DNA of 64,000 bases, from the NCBI RefSeq assembly GCF_014650895.1, contig NZ_BMVV01000019.1:1-64000 (forward strand), read 5' to 3'. The stretch is from Streptomyces omiyaensis (lineage in GTDB: Bacteria; Actinomycetota; Actinomycetes; Streptomycetales; Streptomycetaceae). The position numbers and the translations under genes were made by a program. Of this stretch, positions 52,008 to 60,465 are shown piece by piece; positions within the stretch are counted from its first letter, which is position 1, and every line of letters begins with the position of its first letter. The notes beneath the pieces are model-generated. The model was not told the DNA's origin, searched no databases, and worked only from the letters and a program-made list of their open reading frames with translations.

Positions 52008-53189
52008 TCAGCCCAGCGCGCTCTTCGCCTTCCAGGCCGGCCAGGACAGGTTCCACGCCCCGTAGCCGTTGCCCTCGGCGACGACGCCCTTCGTGTCGCC
52101 GCCTCGGATCTCGAACGGGTCGCCGACGTTCACGCTCGCGTAGAACGACGCCGCGTCCTCGGTGCTCATCCCGATGCACCCCGAACTGGCGTTGACACGG
52201 CCGAAGTTGCCCGCGTTCCACGGCGCCGCGTGCGCGTACATCCCCGACCACGTCAGCCGCATCGAGTAGTCGACCATCTTGTCGTAGGCGTCGCCGAGGC
52301 CGACCGTCTCCGAGTTCATGTTGATCGTCCCCTCCTTCGCCATCAGCACGGCCGTGCCCCGCCAGGACCGCTTGTCGCCGCCGGGCGTCCCGCCGGAGAC
52401 CGGGATCGTCCGGACCGCCCGCCCGTCCTTGACCAGCGTCAGCCGCTTCGCGTCCAGGTCGACCTTCACCACCTGCGAGGCGCCGATCGTGAAGCCGGTC
52501 CGGTAGTCGCGCACGAACCAGCCGTCACCGGAGTCCGTCCCGTTCAGGTCCGCCTCCAGCGTGACCCTCGTCCCCGGCTTCCAGTACTCCCGGGGCCGCC
52601 AGTCCACCCGGTCCCGGCCGGAGTGGTCGGTCACCCAGCCCCACGACCCCTCGGTGCCGTTCGAGGTGGTGACCTTCAACTGCCGCTCGACGTCGGCCTT
52701 CCGCGTCACCGGCCGGTCGAAGACGATCGACAGCGGCTGCCCGATGCCGACGGTGGTGTTCTTCCCGGGCGCCAGCGTCAGCCTGTTGACCCGCTCGGCC
52801 TTCTCCGTGGAGAAGGTGGACCGCGTCGTGGTCTCCTTCCCGCCGGCGGTGCGGGTGACGGCCTCGACCGTGTACGAGGTGCCCGGCGCCGCCTTCCGGT
52901 CCGAGGTCCAGCGCGCCCCGCCCGCCGCGGACCTCCCGGCGAGCTTCCCGCCCTCCGCGTCCGTGACCGTGACCGACGAGAACGTCCCGCCGGCCGCCGC
53001 CACCGTCACCGGCTTCCCGGCCACCCGGTCCACGACGGTCACCTTCGCGGGCGGCCCGTCCTGCGCCGCGCCCCGCGCGGGGGCCCCCGAGGAGTCCGGA
53101 CCGCTCGCGGCCTGGGCCGTGCAGGCGGTGAGGGAGACGACCAGGGCCACGGCGGCGAGAGCGGGCCGGGACGTGCGTATCGGCGGCAC
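52008..53189 (-). CDS. L,D-transpeptidase lipoprotein with Ig-like domains
   Basis: This 393-residue protein has a lipobox VSLTAC, so it is anchored outside the membrane. Two Ig-like beta domains (about 45-245) precede the YkuD catalytic domain with MYAHAAPWNAGNFG and VNASSGCIGMS (catalytic Cys and His). It forms 3-3 cross-links in peptidoglycan, bypassing beta-lactam-sensitive enzymes, as do LdtMt2-type proteins. GTG 53189 has GGAGG 7 nt upstream. It is divergent from the FemAB-like gene. Confidence 0.94.
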   Translation of the reverse strand: MPPIRTSRPALAAVALVVSLTACTAQAASGPDSSGAPARGAAQDGPPAKVTVVDRVAGKPVTVAAAGGTFSSVTVTDAEGGKLAGRSAAGGARWTSDRKAAPGTSYTVEAVTRTAGGKETTTRSTFSTEKAERVNRLTLAPGKNTTVGIGQPLSIVFDRPVTRKADVERQLKVTTSNGTEGSWGWVTDHSGRDRVDWRPREYWKPGTRVTLEADLNGTDSGDGWFVRDYRTGFTIGASQVVKVDLDAKRLTLVKDGRAVRTIPVSGGTPGGDKRSWRGTAVLMAKEGTINMNSETVGLGDAYDKMVDYSMRLTWSGMYAHAAPWNAGNFGRVNASSGCIGMSTEDAASFYASVNVGDPFEIRGGDTKGVVAEGNGYGAWNLSWPAWKAKSALG

Positions 53190-53401
53190 GGAGCACCTCC
53201 AGAAGAGGAGAGAAAAGAGTGGGATGCCCGGACTCTAGGCCGCCCCCGCCGGCCCGCGCCCGGCTCGGGGCCCATGTGACGAGGGCTGATGAAGAACGGT
53301 CACCGTCCCGTCACACACGCCGCGCGGACCCGTCTCATCCGGCTGTGAGCCTGCTGTGCGCCGCGCCACCGGGGGGCGGCAGGACCAAGGAGGCTCCCGT
53401 T

Positions 53402-54604
53402 GTGTCAGCGCTGCTCGTGACGCCCGCACCCGCGAAGCGCCGCCCCGCCCCGGCGCCGCCCGCCGGCCCGCTCCGGCTCGGCCCCGTGACCCCCGAGGTG
53501 TACCGCGCCTTCCTCGCCTCCCGCGCCACGGGACCGGACGGCCCCAGCTTCCTCCAACTCCCCTCCTGGGCCCAGGTCAAGGACGGCTGGACCCACCAAC
53601 TCATCGGCTGGGGACCCGAGTCCGGACAGCTGACCGGCGTCGCCCTCGTCCTGCTGCGGGCCTTCCCCGGCACCCGGAGGCACTTCGCCTACCTCCCCGA
53701 GGGCCCCGTCGCCGACTGGGCCGACCCCGGCCTCGACCGCTGGCTCGACCCGCTCCTCGCCCATCTGAAGGCCTCCGGAGCCTTCGCCGTCCGCATCGGG
53801 CCCGGCCCCGACCACCGCCGCTGGGCCGCCGCCACCGTCAAGGCCGCCACCGGCCCCGGCCGCCGCCTCGGCGACGTCCTCGCCGACGAGGTCGACCCGC
53901 TCGGCACCGCCGTCGCCGAACGGCTCCGCGCCCGCGGCTGGAAGCGCTGCGGCGGCGACTCCGAGGACGGCGCCGACGCCCAGCCCCGCCACGTCTTCCA
54001 GGTCCCGCTCACCGGCCGCACCCCCGACGACCTGTGGTCCGGCCTCAACCAGGAGTGGCGGCGCAACGTCCGCAAGGCCCGCAAGTCCGGCGTCGAGATC
54101 ACCGTCGGCTCCGCCGCCGACCTCCCCGAGTTCCACCGGCTGCTGCGCGTCACCGAGGAACGCGACGGCTTCCGCCTCGGCCGCTCCCTCGCCTACTACG
54201 AGCGCCAGTACGCCGTCCTCAACGCCGAGCACCCCGGCCGGATGCAGCTCTACCTCGCCCGCCACGAGGGCGAGATCCTCGCCGCCCACACCATGATCAC
54301 CGTCGGCCGGCGGGTCTGGTACCAGACCGGCGCCTCCGCCGACCACCGCCGCGAGGTCCGCCCCTCCAACGCCCTCCAGTGGCGGATGCTGCTCGACGCC
54401 CACGCCCTCGGGGCCGACGTCTACGACCTGCGCGGGGTACCCTCCACCCTCGATCCGGACGACCGCGCCCACGGGCTGCTGCGCTGGAAGCTCGGCACGG
54501 GCGGACAGGTCGTCGAGACGCTGGGGGAGTGGGAGACACCGATGCACGGCACGACCAACCAGGCGCTCTACCGCGCCTTCCAGGCCTACCTGGCCCGCCG
54601 ATGA
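53402..54604 (+). CDS. FemAB/MurM-like aminoacyltransferase
   Basis: This 400-residue protein is of the Fem family: two GNAT-like folds, with FLQLPSWAQVKDGW near the start, LNQEWRRNVRKARKSGVEI in the middle and FRLGRSLAYYERQY, VWYQTGAS, RPSNALQWRMLLDA at the end. Fem enzymes attach cross-bridge amino acids (Gly in Streptomyces) to lipid II. GTG 53402 has AAGGAGG 8 nt upstream. It overlaps the MurJ-like gene as ATGA, so the lipid II modifier and flippase are made together. Confidence 0.9.
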   Translation: MSALLVTPAPAKRRPAPAPPAGPLRLGPVTPEVYRAFLASRATGPDGPSFLQLPSWAQVKDGWTHQLIGWGPESGQLTGVALVLLRAFPGTRRHFAYLPEGPVADWADPGLDRWLDPLLAHLKASGAFAVRIGPGPDHRRWAAATVKAATGPGRRLGDVLADEVDPLGTAVAERLRARGWKRCGGDSEDGADAQPRHVFQVPLTGRTPDDLWSGLNQEWRRNVRKARKSGVEITVGSAADLPEFHRLLRVTEERDGFRLGRSLAYYERQYAVLNAEHPGRMQLYLARHEGEILAAHTMITVGRRVWYQTGASADHRREVRPSNALQWRMLLDAHALGADVYDLRGVPSTLDPDDRAHGLLRWKLGTGGQVVETLGEWETPMHGTTNQALYRAFQAYLARR

Positions 54605-56223
54605 CGACGCTCACCGCCGGACCGGCGACGAAGACCGAAGCGCCCTCCGCGCTGCGCAGCGGCGCCCTCATGGCCGCCGGCTCCCTCGTCTCCCGCGCCA
54701 CCGGCTTCGTCCGCGCCGCCGTCGTCGCCGCCGCGCTCGGCGCGGGCCTGGTCGCCGACGGCTACGCGGTCGGCAACTCCGTCCCCACCATCGTCTACAT
54801 GCTCCTCCTCGGCGGCGCCCTCAACGCCGTCTTCGTCCCCGAACTGGTCAAGGCCGCCAAGGAGCACGAGGACGGCGGCGCCGCCTACACCGACCGCCTC
54901 CTCACCCTCTGCGCCCTCGCCCTCGCCGCCCTCACCGCCACCGCCGTCCTCGCCGCGCCCGCCCTCGTCGACGCGTACACCGACTACACCGGCGGCCAGC
55001 GGGACCTCACGATCGCCTTCACGCGCGCGTGCCTCCCGCAGATCCTCTTCCTCGGCCTCTTCACCCTCCTCGGACAGGTCCTCAACGCCCGCGGCCGCTT
55101 CGGCGCCATGATGTGGACCCCCGTCCTCAACAACGTCGTGGTCGTCGCCGTCTTCGGCCTCTTCCTCCTCGTCGGCGACGGCGGGGAACTCACCGCGGGC
55201 GAGACCGCCCTCCTCGGCTGGGGCACCACCGCCGGCATCGCCGTCCAGGCCCTCGCCCTCGTGCCCTCGCTGCGCGCCGCCCGCTTCCGCTTCCGGCCCC
55301 GCTTCGACTGGCGCGGCAGCGGCCTCACCGCCCCGCTGCGCGCCGCCGGCTGGCTCGTCCTGCTCGTCCTCACCAACCAGGCCGCCTACTGGGTCACCAC
55401 CTGGGTCGCCACCTCCGCCGGCACGGACGCCCGCACCGGCGGCGCCGGCCTCGCCGCCTACAACAACGCCTACCTGCTGTGGGCCGTCCCGCACGGCATC
55501 GTCACCGTCTCCCTGGTCACCGCCCTGATGCCCCGGATGAGCGCCGCCGCCGCCGCCGGGGACCTCGCCGCCGTCCGCCGCGACGTCGGCTACGCCCAGC
55601 GCACCGCCGCAGCCGCCGTCGTCCCCGCCGCCTGCGCCCTCCTCGCGCTCGCCGTCCCGCTGATGTCGGCCGTCTTCGGACACGGCGCGACCGGCCCCGC
55701 CGACGTCCGCGCCATGGCCTGGACCCTGATGGCCCTCGCCCCGGGCCTCATCGCCCTCTCCGGGCAGTACGTCTGCACCCGCGCCTTCTACGCGCTCCGC
55801 GACACCCGCACCCCCTTCCTGCTCAACCTGGTGATCGCCGGCCTCAACGCGCTGCTCTCCCTCGCCGCGTACCACTGGCTGCCCACCCGCTGGACCGTCA
55901 CCGGCATGGCCGCCGGCTACTCGCTCGCCCTCTGGGCGGGCTGGGCGCTCACCGCCCACGTCCTCCGGCGCCGGCTGCCCGCCTCCGACGACGGCGGGAC
56001 CGGCCTCGGCCGCCTGCTGATCGCCGCCGTGCCCGCCGTCGGCTACGGCCTCCACGTCACCGACGGCACGGCCCCCGCCGGCGCCGTCGTCTCGGGCCTC
56101 GCCGGCGCCGCCGCCGTCCTCGGCACCTTCGCCGCCCTCGCCCGGCCGCTGCGCCTCACCGAGGTCGCCGCCCTCCTCACCGCCGCCGCGGGCCGCGCGC
56201 GCCGCCTCGCCCGCCGGGCCTGA
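54601..56223 (+). CDS. MurJ/MviN-like lipid II flippase
   Basis: This 540-residue protein has about 14 hydrophobic segments and MurJ features: LVSRATGFVRAAVVAAALG in the first helix, FTRACLPQILFLGLFTLLGQVLNARGRFG region (core LGQVLNARGRFGAMMW) and YYALRDTRTPF-type loop (FYALRDTRTPF). MurJ moves lipid II to the outer face. Actinomycetes often have an additional main MurJ, so this copy may serve a special role, as its Fem partner suggests. A 54-bp gap precedes the response-regulator gene. Confidence 0.86.
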   Translation: MTTLTAGPATKTEAPSALRSGALMAAGSLVSRATGFVRAAVVAAALGAGLVADGYAVGNSVPTIVYMLLLGGALNAVFVPELVKAAKEHEDGGAAYTDRLLTLCALALAALTATAVLAAPALVDAYTDYTGGQRDLTIAFTRACLPQILFLGLFTLLGQVLNARGRFGAMMWTPVLNNVVVVAVFGLFLLVGDGGELTAGETALLGWGTTAGIAVQALALVPSLRAARFRFRPRFDWRGSGLTAPLRAAGWLVLLVLTNQAAYWVTTWVATSAGTDARTGGAGLAAYNNAYLLWAVPHGIVTVSLVTALMPRMSAAAAAGDLAAVRRDVGYAQRTAAAAVVPAACALLALAVPLMSAVFGHGATGPADVRAMAWTLMALAPGLIALSGQYVCTRAFYALRDTRTPFLLNLVIAGLNALLSLAAYHWLPTRWTVTGMAAGYSLALWAGWALTAHVLRRRLPASDDGGTGLGRLLIAAVPAVGYGLHVTDGTAPAGAVVSGLAGAAAVLGTFAALARPLRLTEVAALLTAAAGRARRLARRA

Positions 56224-56277
56224 CCGCACACCGGGGCTCCCCGCGGGGCCCTCCACCGACCTTGGGATACTCCACGA

Positions 56278-56961
56278 ATGCCTCGCGTGCTCCTCATCGA
56301 AGACGACCCCTCGGTCCGTGAAGGCGTCGAGCTCGGGCTCCGGCGCCGCGGGCACGAGGTGCGCACCGCCGCCACCGGGGAGACCGGACTCGCCGCCCTC
56401 GGGGAGTTCCGCCCCGACCTGCTCCTCCTCGACCTCATGCTGCCCGGCATGAACGGCGTCCAGGTCTGCCGACGGGTCCGCGAGACCAGCCAGCTCCCGA
56501 TCATCATGCTCACCGCCCGAGGCGACGACTTCGACGTCGTCATCGGCCTGGAGGCTGGCGCCGACGACTACATCGTCAAACCGGCCCGCACCGAGGTCAT
56601 CGAGGCCCGCATCCGCGCCGTCCTGCGCCGCATCGAGGAGCCCGGCGGCGGCCGGCCCGCCGTCGAGCACCACGGCGACCTCGCCGTCGACCGGGCCGGA
56701 CTCACCGTCGCCAAGGGCGGCGAGCGCCTCGCCCTCGCCCCCTCCGAGCTCAAGCTGCTGCTCCACCTCACCGCCGCCCCCGAGCAGGTCTTCAGCCGCC
56801 AGCAGCTCCTGGAGCACGTCTGGGAGCACAACTACCACGGCGACGCCCGCCTCGTGGACGCCTGCGTGCGGCGGCTGCGCGCCAAGATAGAGGACACCCC
56901 CGGCGACCCCCGCTACATCCAGACCCTGCGCGGCTTCGGCTACCGCTTCGGACCGCTGTGA
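56278..56961 (+). CDS. OmpR-family response regulator
   Basis: This 227-residue regulator has a receiver with acidic pocket IEDD, phospho-Asp52 in LLLLDLMLPG and Lys in IVKPAR, and a winged-helix output with LAPSELKLLLHL and DACVRRLRAKIED. GATACT (56266-56271) is 6 nt before ATG 56278 with no ribosome site, indicating a leaderless mRNA. It overlaps the sensor kinase gene (GTGA). Targets are unknown; neighbouring wall genes are candidates. Confidence 0.93.
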   Translation: MPRVLLIEDDPSVREGVELGLRRRGHEVRTAATGETGLAALGEFRPDLLLLDLMLPGMNGVQVCRRVRETSQLPIIMLTARGDDFDVVIGLEAGADDYIVKPARTEVIEARIRAVLRRIEEPGGGRPAVEHHGDLAVDRAGLTVAKGGERLALAPSELKLLLHLTAAPEQVFSRQQLLEHVWEHNYHGDARLVDACVRRLRAKIEDTPGDPRYIQTLRGFGYRFGPL

Positions 56962-58541
56962 AGGCCTGCGTGCACCCCCGCGAGGAGCCGGGGACCGACC
57001 CGGCGGACCTCCCGGGCGGGACGGCGCACGGGCGGGGCGCCGGGCGCGCCGGCGACGCGGAGGCGGGCGGCGACACCGGTCCGCACCGGGCGCGCGCCCG
57101 GCTCCGCCGCCCCCGCCCCTTCGGACTGCGCACCCGCATGGTCTTCGCCTTCCTCCTCGTCGCGGCCGTCAGCTGCGGCACCACCGCCGCCCTCACCTAC
57201 CGGGCCGCCCGCAGCGCCATCCTGGAGCAGACGCAGAACACCGCCGTCTCCGCCTTCCGCGAGCAGGTCGACGCCCTCGCCCTCGACCTGCCGCTCGACG
57301 AGACCATCCTCCGCGAGATGCTGCTGAACATCGCGCGGCAGGGAAAGCCCCGCCCCTGGCGGGTCTACGCCGAGTACGGCGCGCTGCGCGTCTCCTCCAC
57401 GGACCGCCCCGCCTCCTCCGTCCTCACCCCGGAGCTGAAGGCCCGCGCCCACGCGCGCGAAGGCGTCCCGCACACCTCCTTCCAGCGGGTGGTCAAGGGC
57501 GGCACCCCCTATCTGACGATGGCCGTCCCCGCCGTCTTCCGCACCCACCACGAGCAGGGCACCGCCCAGCCCAGCGGCCTGGTGGTCTACGCCGTCATGG
57601 AGCTCCGCGAGGACGAGGCCAACATCGAGGCGCTGGTCACCGCCGCCCGGGACGGCGCCCTGCCCGCCCTCGCCATCGCCCTGATCCCGGCGCTGCTCGC
57701 CGCCCGCGGCGTCCTGCGCCCCGTCCGCGAACTCCGCCGCGCGGCGCAGAGCATGGGCCGCGGCAGGCTCGACACCCGCATCCACGCCAAGGGCAGCGAC
57801 GAACTCTCCGAACTGGCGCGCACCTTCAACGAGTCCGCCGCCGAACTGGAACGCTCCGTCGCCGAGCTGCGCCGCGCCGAGGCCCGCGCCCGCCGCTTCG
57901 CCTCCGACGTCTCGCACGAGCTGCGCACCCCGCTGGCCGGCATGCTCGCCGTCACCGAGGTCCTCGACGAGGACGCCGGCGCCCTGGACAGCGACACCGC
58001 CCGCGCGGTCCGGCTGATCAGCGCCGAGACCGTCAAGCTCGCGGTGCTGGTGGAGGACCTGATGGAGATCTCCCGCTTCGACGCCCGCGCCGCCGAGCTC
58101 CACACCGACGAGGTCGACGTCGCCGACTGCGTCCGCAAGACCCTGATCAGCCGGCGCTGGACCGACCCCGAGCAGGTCCACGCCGCCCTCGGCGAGGGCA
58201 TCCGGGCCCGGCTCGACCCCCGCCGCTTCGACGTCGTGGTGGCCAACCTGGTCGGCAACGCGCTGCGGCACGGCCGGCCGCTGGTCACGGTCCGGGCGTA
58301 CGAGGACGAGGACGGCGCGCTCGTCGTCCAGGTCTCCGACCGGGGGCCGGGCATCCCCCCGGAGGTCCTGCCGCACGTCTTCGAGCGCTTCTACAAGGCC
58401 GACCCGGCCCGCACCCGGTCGACCGGCAGCGGCCTCGGCCTGGCGATCACCCTGGAGAACGTCCGCCTGCACGGCGGCACCGTGCGGGCCGCCAACCACC
58501 CGGCGGGCGGCGCCGTGTTCACGGTGAGGATCCCGCTGTGA
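56958..58541 (+). CDS. Sensor histidine kinase of the adjacent regulator
   Basis: This 527-residue kinase has a 55-residue Gly/Arg-rich cytoplasmic start, a membrane helix (MVFAFLLVAAVSCGTTAAL), an extracellular domain of about 150 residues, a second helix region (ALPALAIALIPALLAA), a HAMP domain, the H box FASDVSHELRTPLAGM, the N box NLVGNALRHG and G boxes DRGPGIP and GSGLGLAI. It is a complete kinase. GTG 56958 is coupled to the regulator's stop; its own stop overlaps the lipoprotein gene (GTGA). Confidence 0.93.
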   Translation: MKACVHPREEPGTDPADLPGGTAHGRGAGRAGDAEAGGDTGPHRARARLRRPRPFGLRTRMVFAFLLVAAVSCGTTAALTYRAARSAILEQTQNTAVSAFREQVDALALDLPLDETILREMLLNIARQGKPRPWRVYAEYGALRVSSTDRPASSVLTPELKARAHAREGVPHTSFQRVVKGGTPYLTMAVPAVFRTHHEQGTAQPSGLVVYAVMELREDEANIEALVTAARDGALPALAIALIPALLAARGVLRPVRELRRAAQSMGRGRLDTRIHAKGSDELSELARTFNESAAELERSVAELRRAEARARRFASDVSHELRTPLAGMLAVTEVLDEDAGALDSDTARAVRLISAETVKLAVLVEDLMEISRFDARAAELHTDEVDVADCVRKTLISRRWTDPEQVHAALGEGIRARLDPRRFDVVVANLVGNALRHGRPLVTVRAYEDEDGALVVQVSDRGPGIPPEVLPHVFERFYKADPARTRSTGSGLGLAITLENVRLHGGTVRAANHPAGGAVFTVRIPL

Positions 58542-59146
58542 GGCGCCGGGCGGCCGGGGCCGCGCTGCTCGCCGCCCTCGTGCTGACCGGCTGCGGCATC
58601 CAGGGCAGCGAGGTCGTGGAGGCGGGCATCGCCCCCACCGTCGCCGTCCGGCCGGCCCCCGACAACCGGATGCTGCTCTACTTCCTCGGCCCCGACGGGG
58701 AGCTGATGCCCGTCTCCCGGGACGTCGGCTTCCCGTTCGTGCCCGTCCCCGAGCAGACCCTGCCCGGGGACGGGGGCGAGGTCCGGCAGGACCGGTGGCA
58801 GCCCGGCGGCTCCGGGACGGGCCCCGGCACCGATCCGCGCGTCTCCCACCTGGCCGCCACGAAGGTGCTCGCCGCCCTCCTCGCGGGCCCCGGCGCCGCC
58901 GACCGCCAGGCGGGCCTCACCACCGACCTCCCGGCGAGCGGCGAACCGATCCGCGTCGAGTCGGAGGCGGCGGACGGGCTCCGCCTCCTGACGCCCTTCC
59001 TCACCCACGAACTGTCGGAGCGCGCCGTCACCCAGCTGGTGTGCACGGCCGCCTACGCGGTGGATCCCGCCGGCGCGCCCGCGGTCACCGTCCAGGGCCC
59101 GGACGGCGCCCTCCCGCCCGCCACCTGCGGGCCCGGGGAATCCTGA
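58538..59146 (+). CDS. Lipoprotein coupled to two-component system
   Basis: This 202-residue lipoprotein has a lipobox ALVLTGC and a mature part with a GerMN-like pattern (NRMLLYFLGPDGELMPV, VLAALLAGPGAADRQAGLTTDLP), comparable to the LpqB/GerMN fold. It is co-transcribed with the kinase (GTGA overlap) and probably modulates its sensory domain, as LpqB does for MtrB; that is an analogy. The next gene converges after 2 bp. Confidence 0.82.
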   Translation: MRRRAAGAALLAALVLTGCGIQGSEVVEAGIAPTVAVRPAPDNRMLLYFLGPDGELMPVSRDVGFPFVPVPEQTLPGDGGEVRQDRWQPGGSGTGPGTDPRVSHLAATKVLAALLAGPGAADRQAGLTTDLPASGEPIRVESEAADGLRLLTPFLTHELSERAVTQLVCTAAYAVDPAGAPAVTVQGPDGALPPATCGPGES

Positions 59147-59148
59147 GG

Positions 59149-59979
59149 TCAGCGCCGGAGGTCGGCGAGGACCGCGTCGGTGAAGGGGGTCCACGCCTCG
59201 ATCGCCCACGGCCCGAAGGCCCGGTCCGTCAGCGCCACGCAGGCCGCCCGCGCGTCCGGGTCGACCCACAGGAAGGTCCCGGACTGGCCGAAGTGGCCGA
59301 AGGCGCGCGGCGAGGAGGTGGTGCCGGTCCAGTGCGGGGCCTTGGAGTCCCGGATCTCGAAGCCCAGCCCCCAGTCGTTGGGCCGCTGGTGCCCGTAGCC
59401 GGGCAGGATGCCGGTGAGCCCGGGGTACGCGACCGTCATCGCGTCCAGCACCGTGCGGGCGTCGAGCAGCCGGGGCGCCTGCACCTCGGCCGCGAAGCGC
59501 ACCAGGTCGTCCACGGTCGACACCGCGTCCTTGGCGGGCGAGCCGTCCAGGCTGGTCGCGGTCATGCCCAGCGGCTCCAGGACCGCCTGGTGCAGATAGT
59601 CCGCGAAGGGGATGTCCGTCGCCTTGGCGACCAGGTCGCCCAGGACCTCGAAGCCGGTGTTGGAGTAGATCCGGCGGGTGCCCGGCGCCGCCTGCACCCG
59701 GTTCTCGTCGAAGGCGAGCCCCGAGGTGTGGGCGAGCAGGTGCCGCACGGTCGCGCCCTCGGGCCCGGCCGGCTCGTCGAGGTCGATCGCCCCCTCCTCG
59801 TACGCGACCAGCACCGCGTACGCCGCCAGCGGCTTGGTCACCGAGGCGAGCGGGAAGCGGTGCCCGGTCGGCCCGTGGCGCCCGGCCACCGTGCCGTCCG
59901 CGCGGACCACGGCCGCCGCCGCGGTGGGGACGGGCCAGTTCTCGATCGCCGCCAGGCTCGGCAGGCTGCTGCTCTCCAT
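59149..59979 (-). CDS. Beta-lactamase-related serine hydrolase
   Basis: This 276-residue class C-like (penicillin-binding fold) hydrolase has the SxxK motif FPLASVTKPLA, the YxN motif IYSNTGFE and a HFGQSG (HxG) motif in place of KTG. There is no signal peptide, so it is probably a cytoplasmic esterase. TAGGCT (59987-59992, minus strand) lies 7 nt upstream of ATG 59979 and no ribosome site is present, so a leaderless mRNA is likely. Confidence 0.88.
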   Translation of the reverse strand: MESSSLPSLAAIENWPVPTAAAAVVRADGTVAGRHGPTGHRFPLASVTKPLAAYAVLVAYEEGAIDLDEPAGPEGATVRHLLAHTSGLAFDENRVQAAPGTRRIYSNTGFEVLGDLVAKATDIPFADYLHQAVLEPLGMTATSLDGSPAKDAVSTVDDLVRFAAEVQAPRLLDARTVLDAMTVAYPGLTGILPGYGHQRPNDWGLGFEIRDSKAPHWTGTTSSPRAFGHFGQSGTFLWVDPDARAACVALTDRAFGPWAIEAWTPFTDAVLADLRR

Positions 59980-60008
59980 GGGGCCGAGCCTACTTGTTCG
60001 GGTTTCCC

Positions 60009-60039
60009 TTGCCTGGAGTGCACTCCAACCTTTTAGCGT
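60009..60039 (+). promoter_or_regulatory. MerR-type promoter with 19-bp spacer
   Basis: TTGCCT (60009-60014) and TAGCGT (60034-60039) are 19 bp apart. The spacer holds TGGAGTGCACTCCA (60014-60027), a perfect 14-bp palindrome. A long spacer with a central dyad is the hallmark of promoters that MerR proteins twist. The start codon follows the -10 box by 6 nt. Confidence 0.85.
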
Positions 60040-60045
60040 GGAGGC

Positions 60046-60465
60046 ATGAGCGTGACCGAGAGCGTCGAGAGCACGACCAGGACCGCCGGGAAGGACCGCT
60101 ACACGATCAGCGAGGTCGCCGCCCTGACCGGACTCACCGCGCACACGCTGCGCTGGTACGAGCGGATCGGCCTGATGCCGCACGTCGACCGGTCCCACAC
60201 CGGGCAGCGCCGCTTCACCGCGCGGGACCTCGACTGGCTGGAGTTCGTCGGCAAGCTCCGGCTGACCGGGATGCCGGTCGCGGACATGGTCCGCTACGCG
60301 GAGCTCGTCCGCGAGGGCGCCCACACCCACGCGCAGCGCCGGGCCCTCCTCGAAGCCACCCGGCGGGACGTCCGGTCCCGCATCGCCGAGCTCCAGTCCA
60401 CGCTCGCCGTGCTCGACGTCAAGATCGATCATTACGGCACCATCTGCGGAGGCACTTCCCCATGA
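60046..60465 (+). CDS. MerR-family regulator
   Basis: This 139-residue protein has an N-terminal MerR helix-turn-helix with wing: YTISEVAALTGLTAHTLRWYERIGL and RRFTARDLDWLEFVGKL (cores LTAHTLRWYERIGL and RRFTARDL), then a dimerisation helix with QRRALLEATRRDVRSRI. The end contains one Cys in YGTICGG, so a metal sensor like classic MerR is unlikely. It overlaps the aldo-keto reductase gene (ATGA) and should control both through the palindromic promoter. Confidence 0.92.
   Translation: MSVTESVESTTRTAGKDRYTISEVAALTGLTAHTLRWYERIGLMPHVDRSHTGQRRFTARDLDWLEFVGKLRLTGMPVADMVRYAELVREGAHTHAQRRALLEATRRDVRSRIAELQSTLAVLDVKIDHYGTICGGTSP

Noticed and set aside
53190..53401. Wide repeat TGTGACG...CGTCACA between the transpeptidase and FemAB-like genes
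   Set aside because: Seven-base arms 27 bp apart in GC-rich DNA are not persuasive without conservation data.
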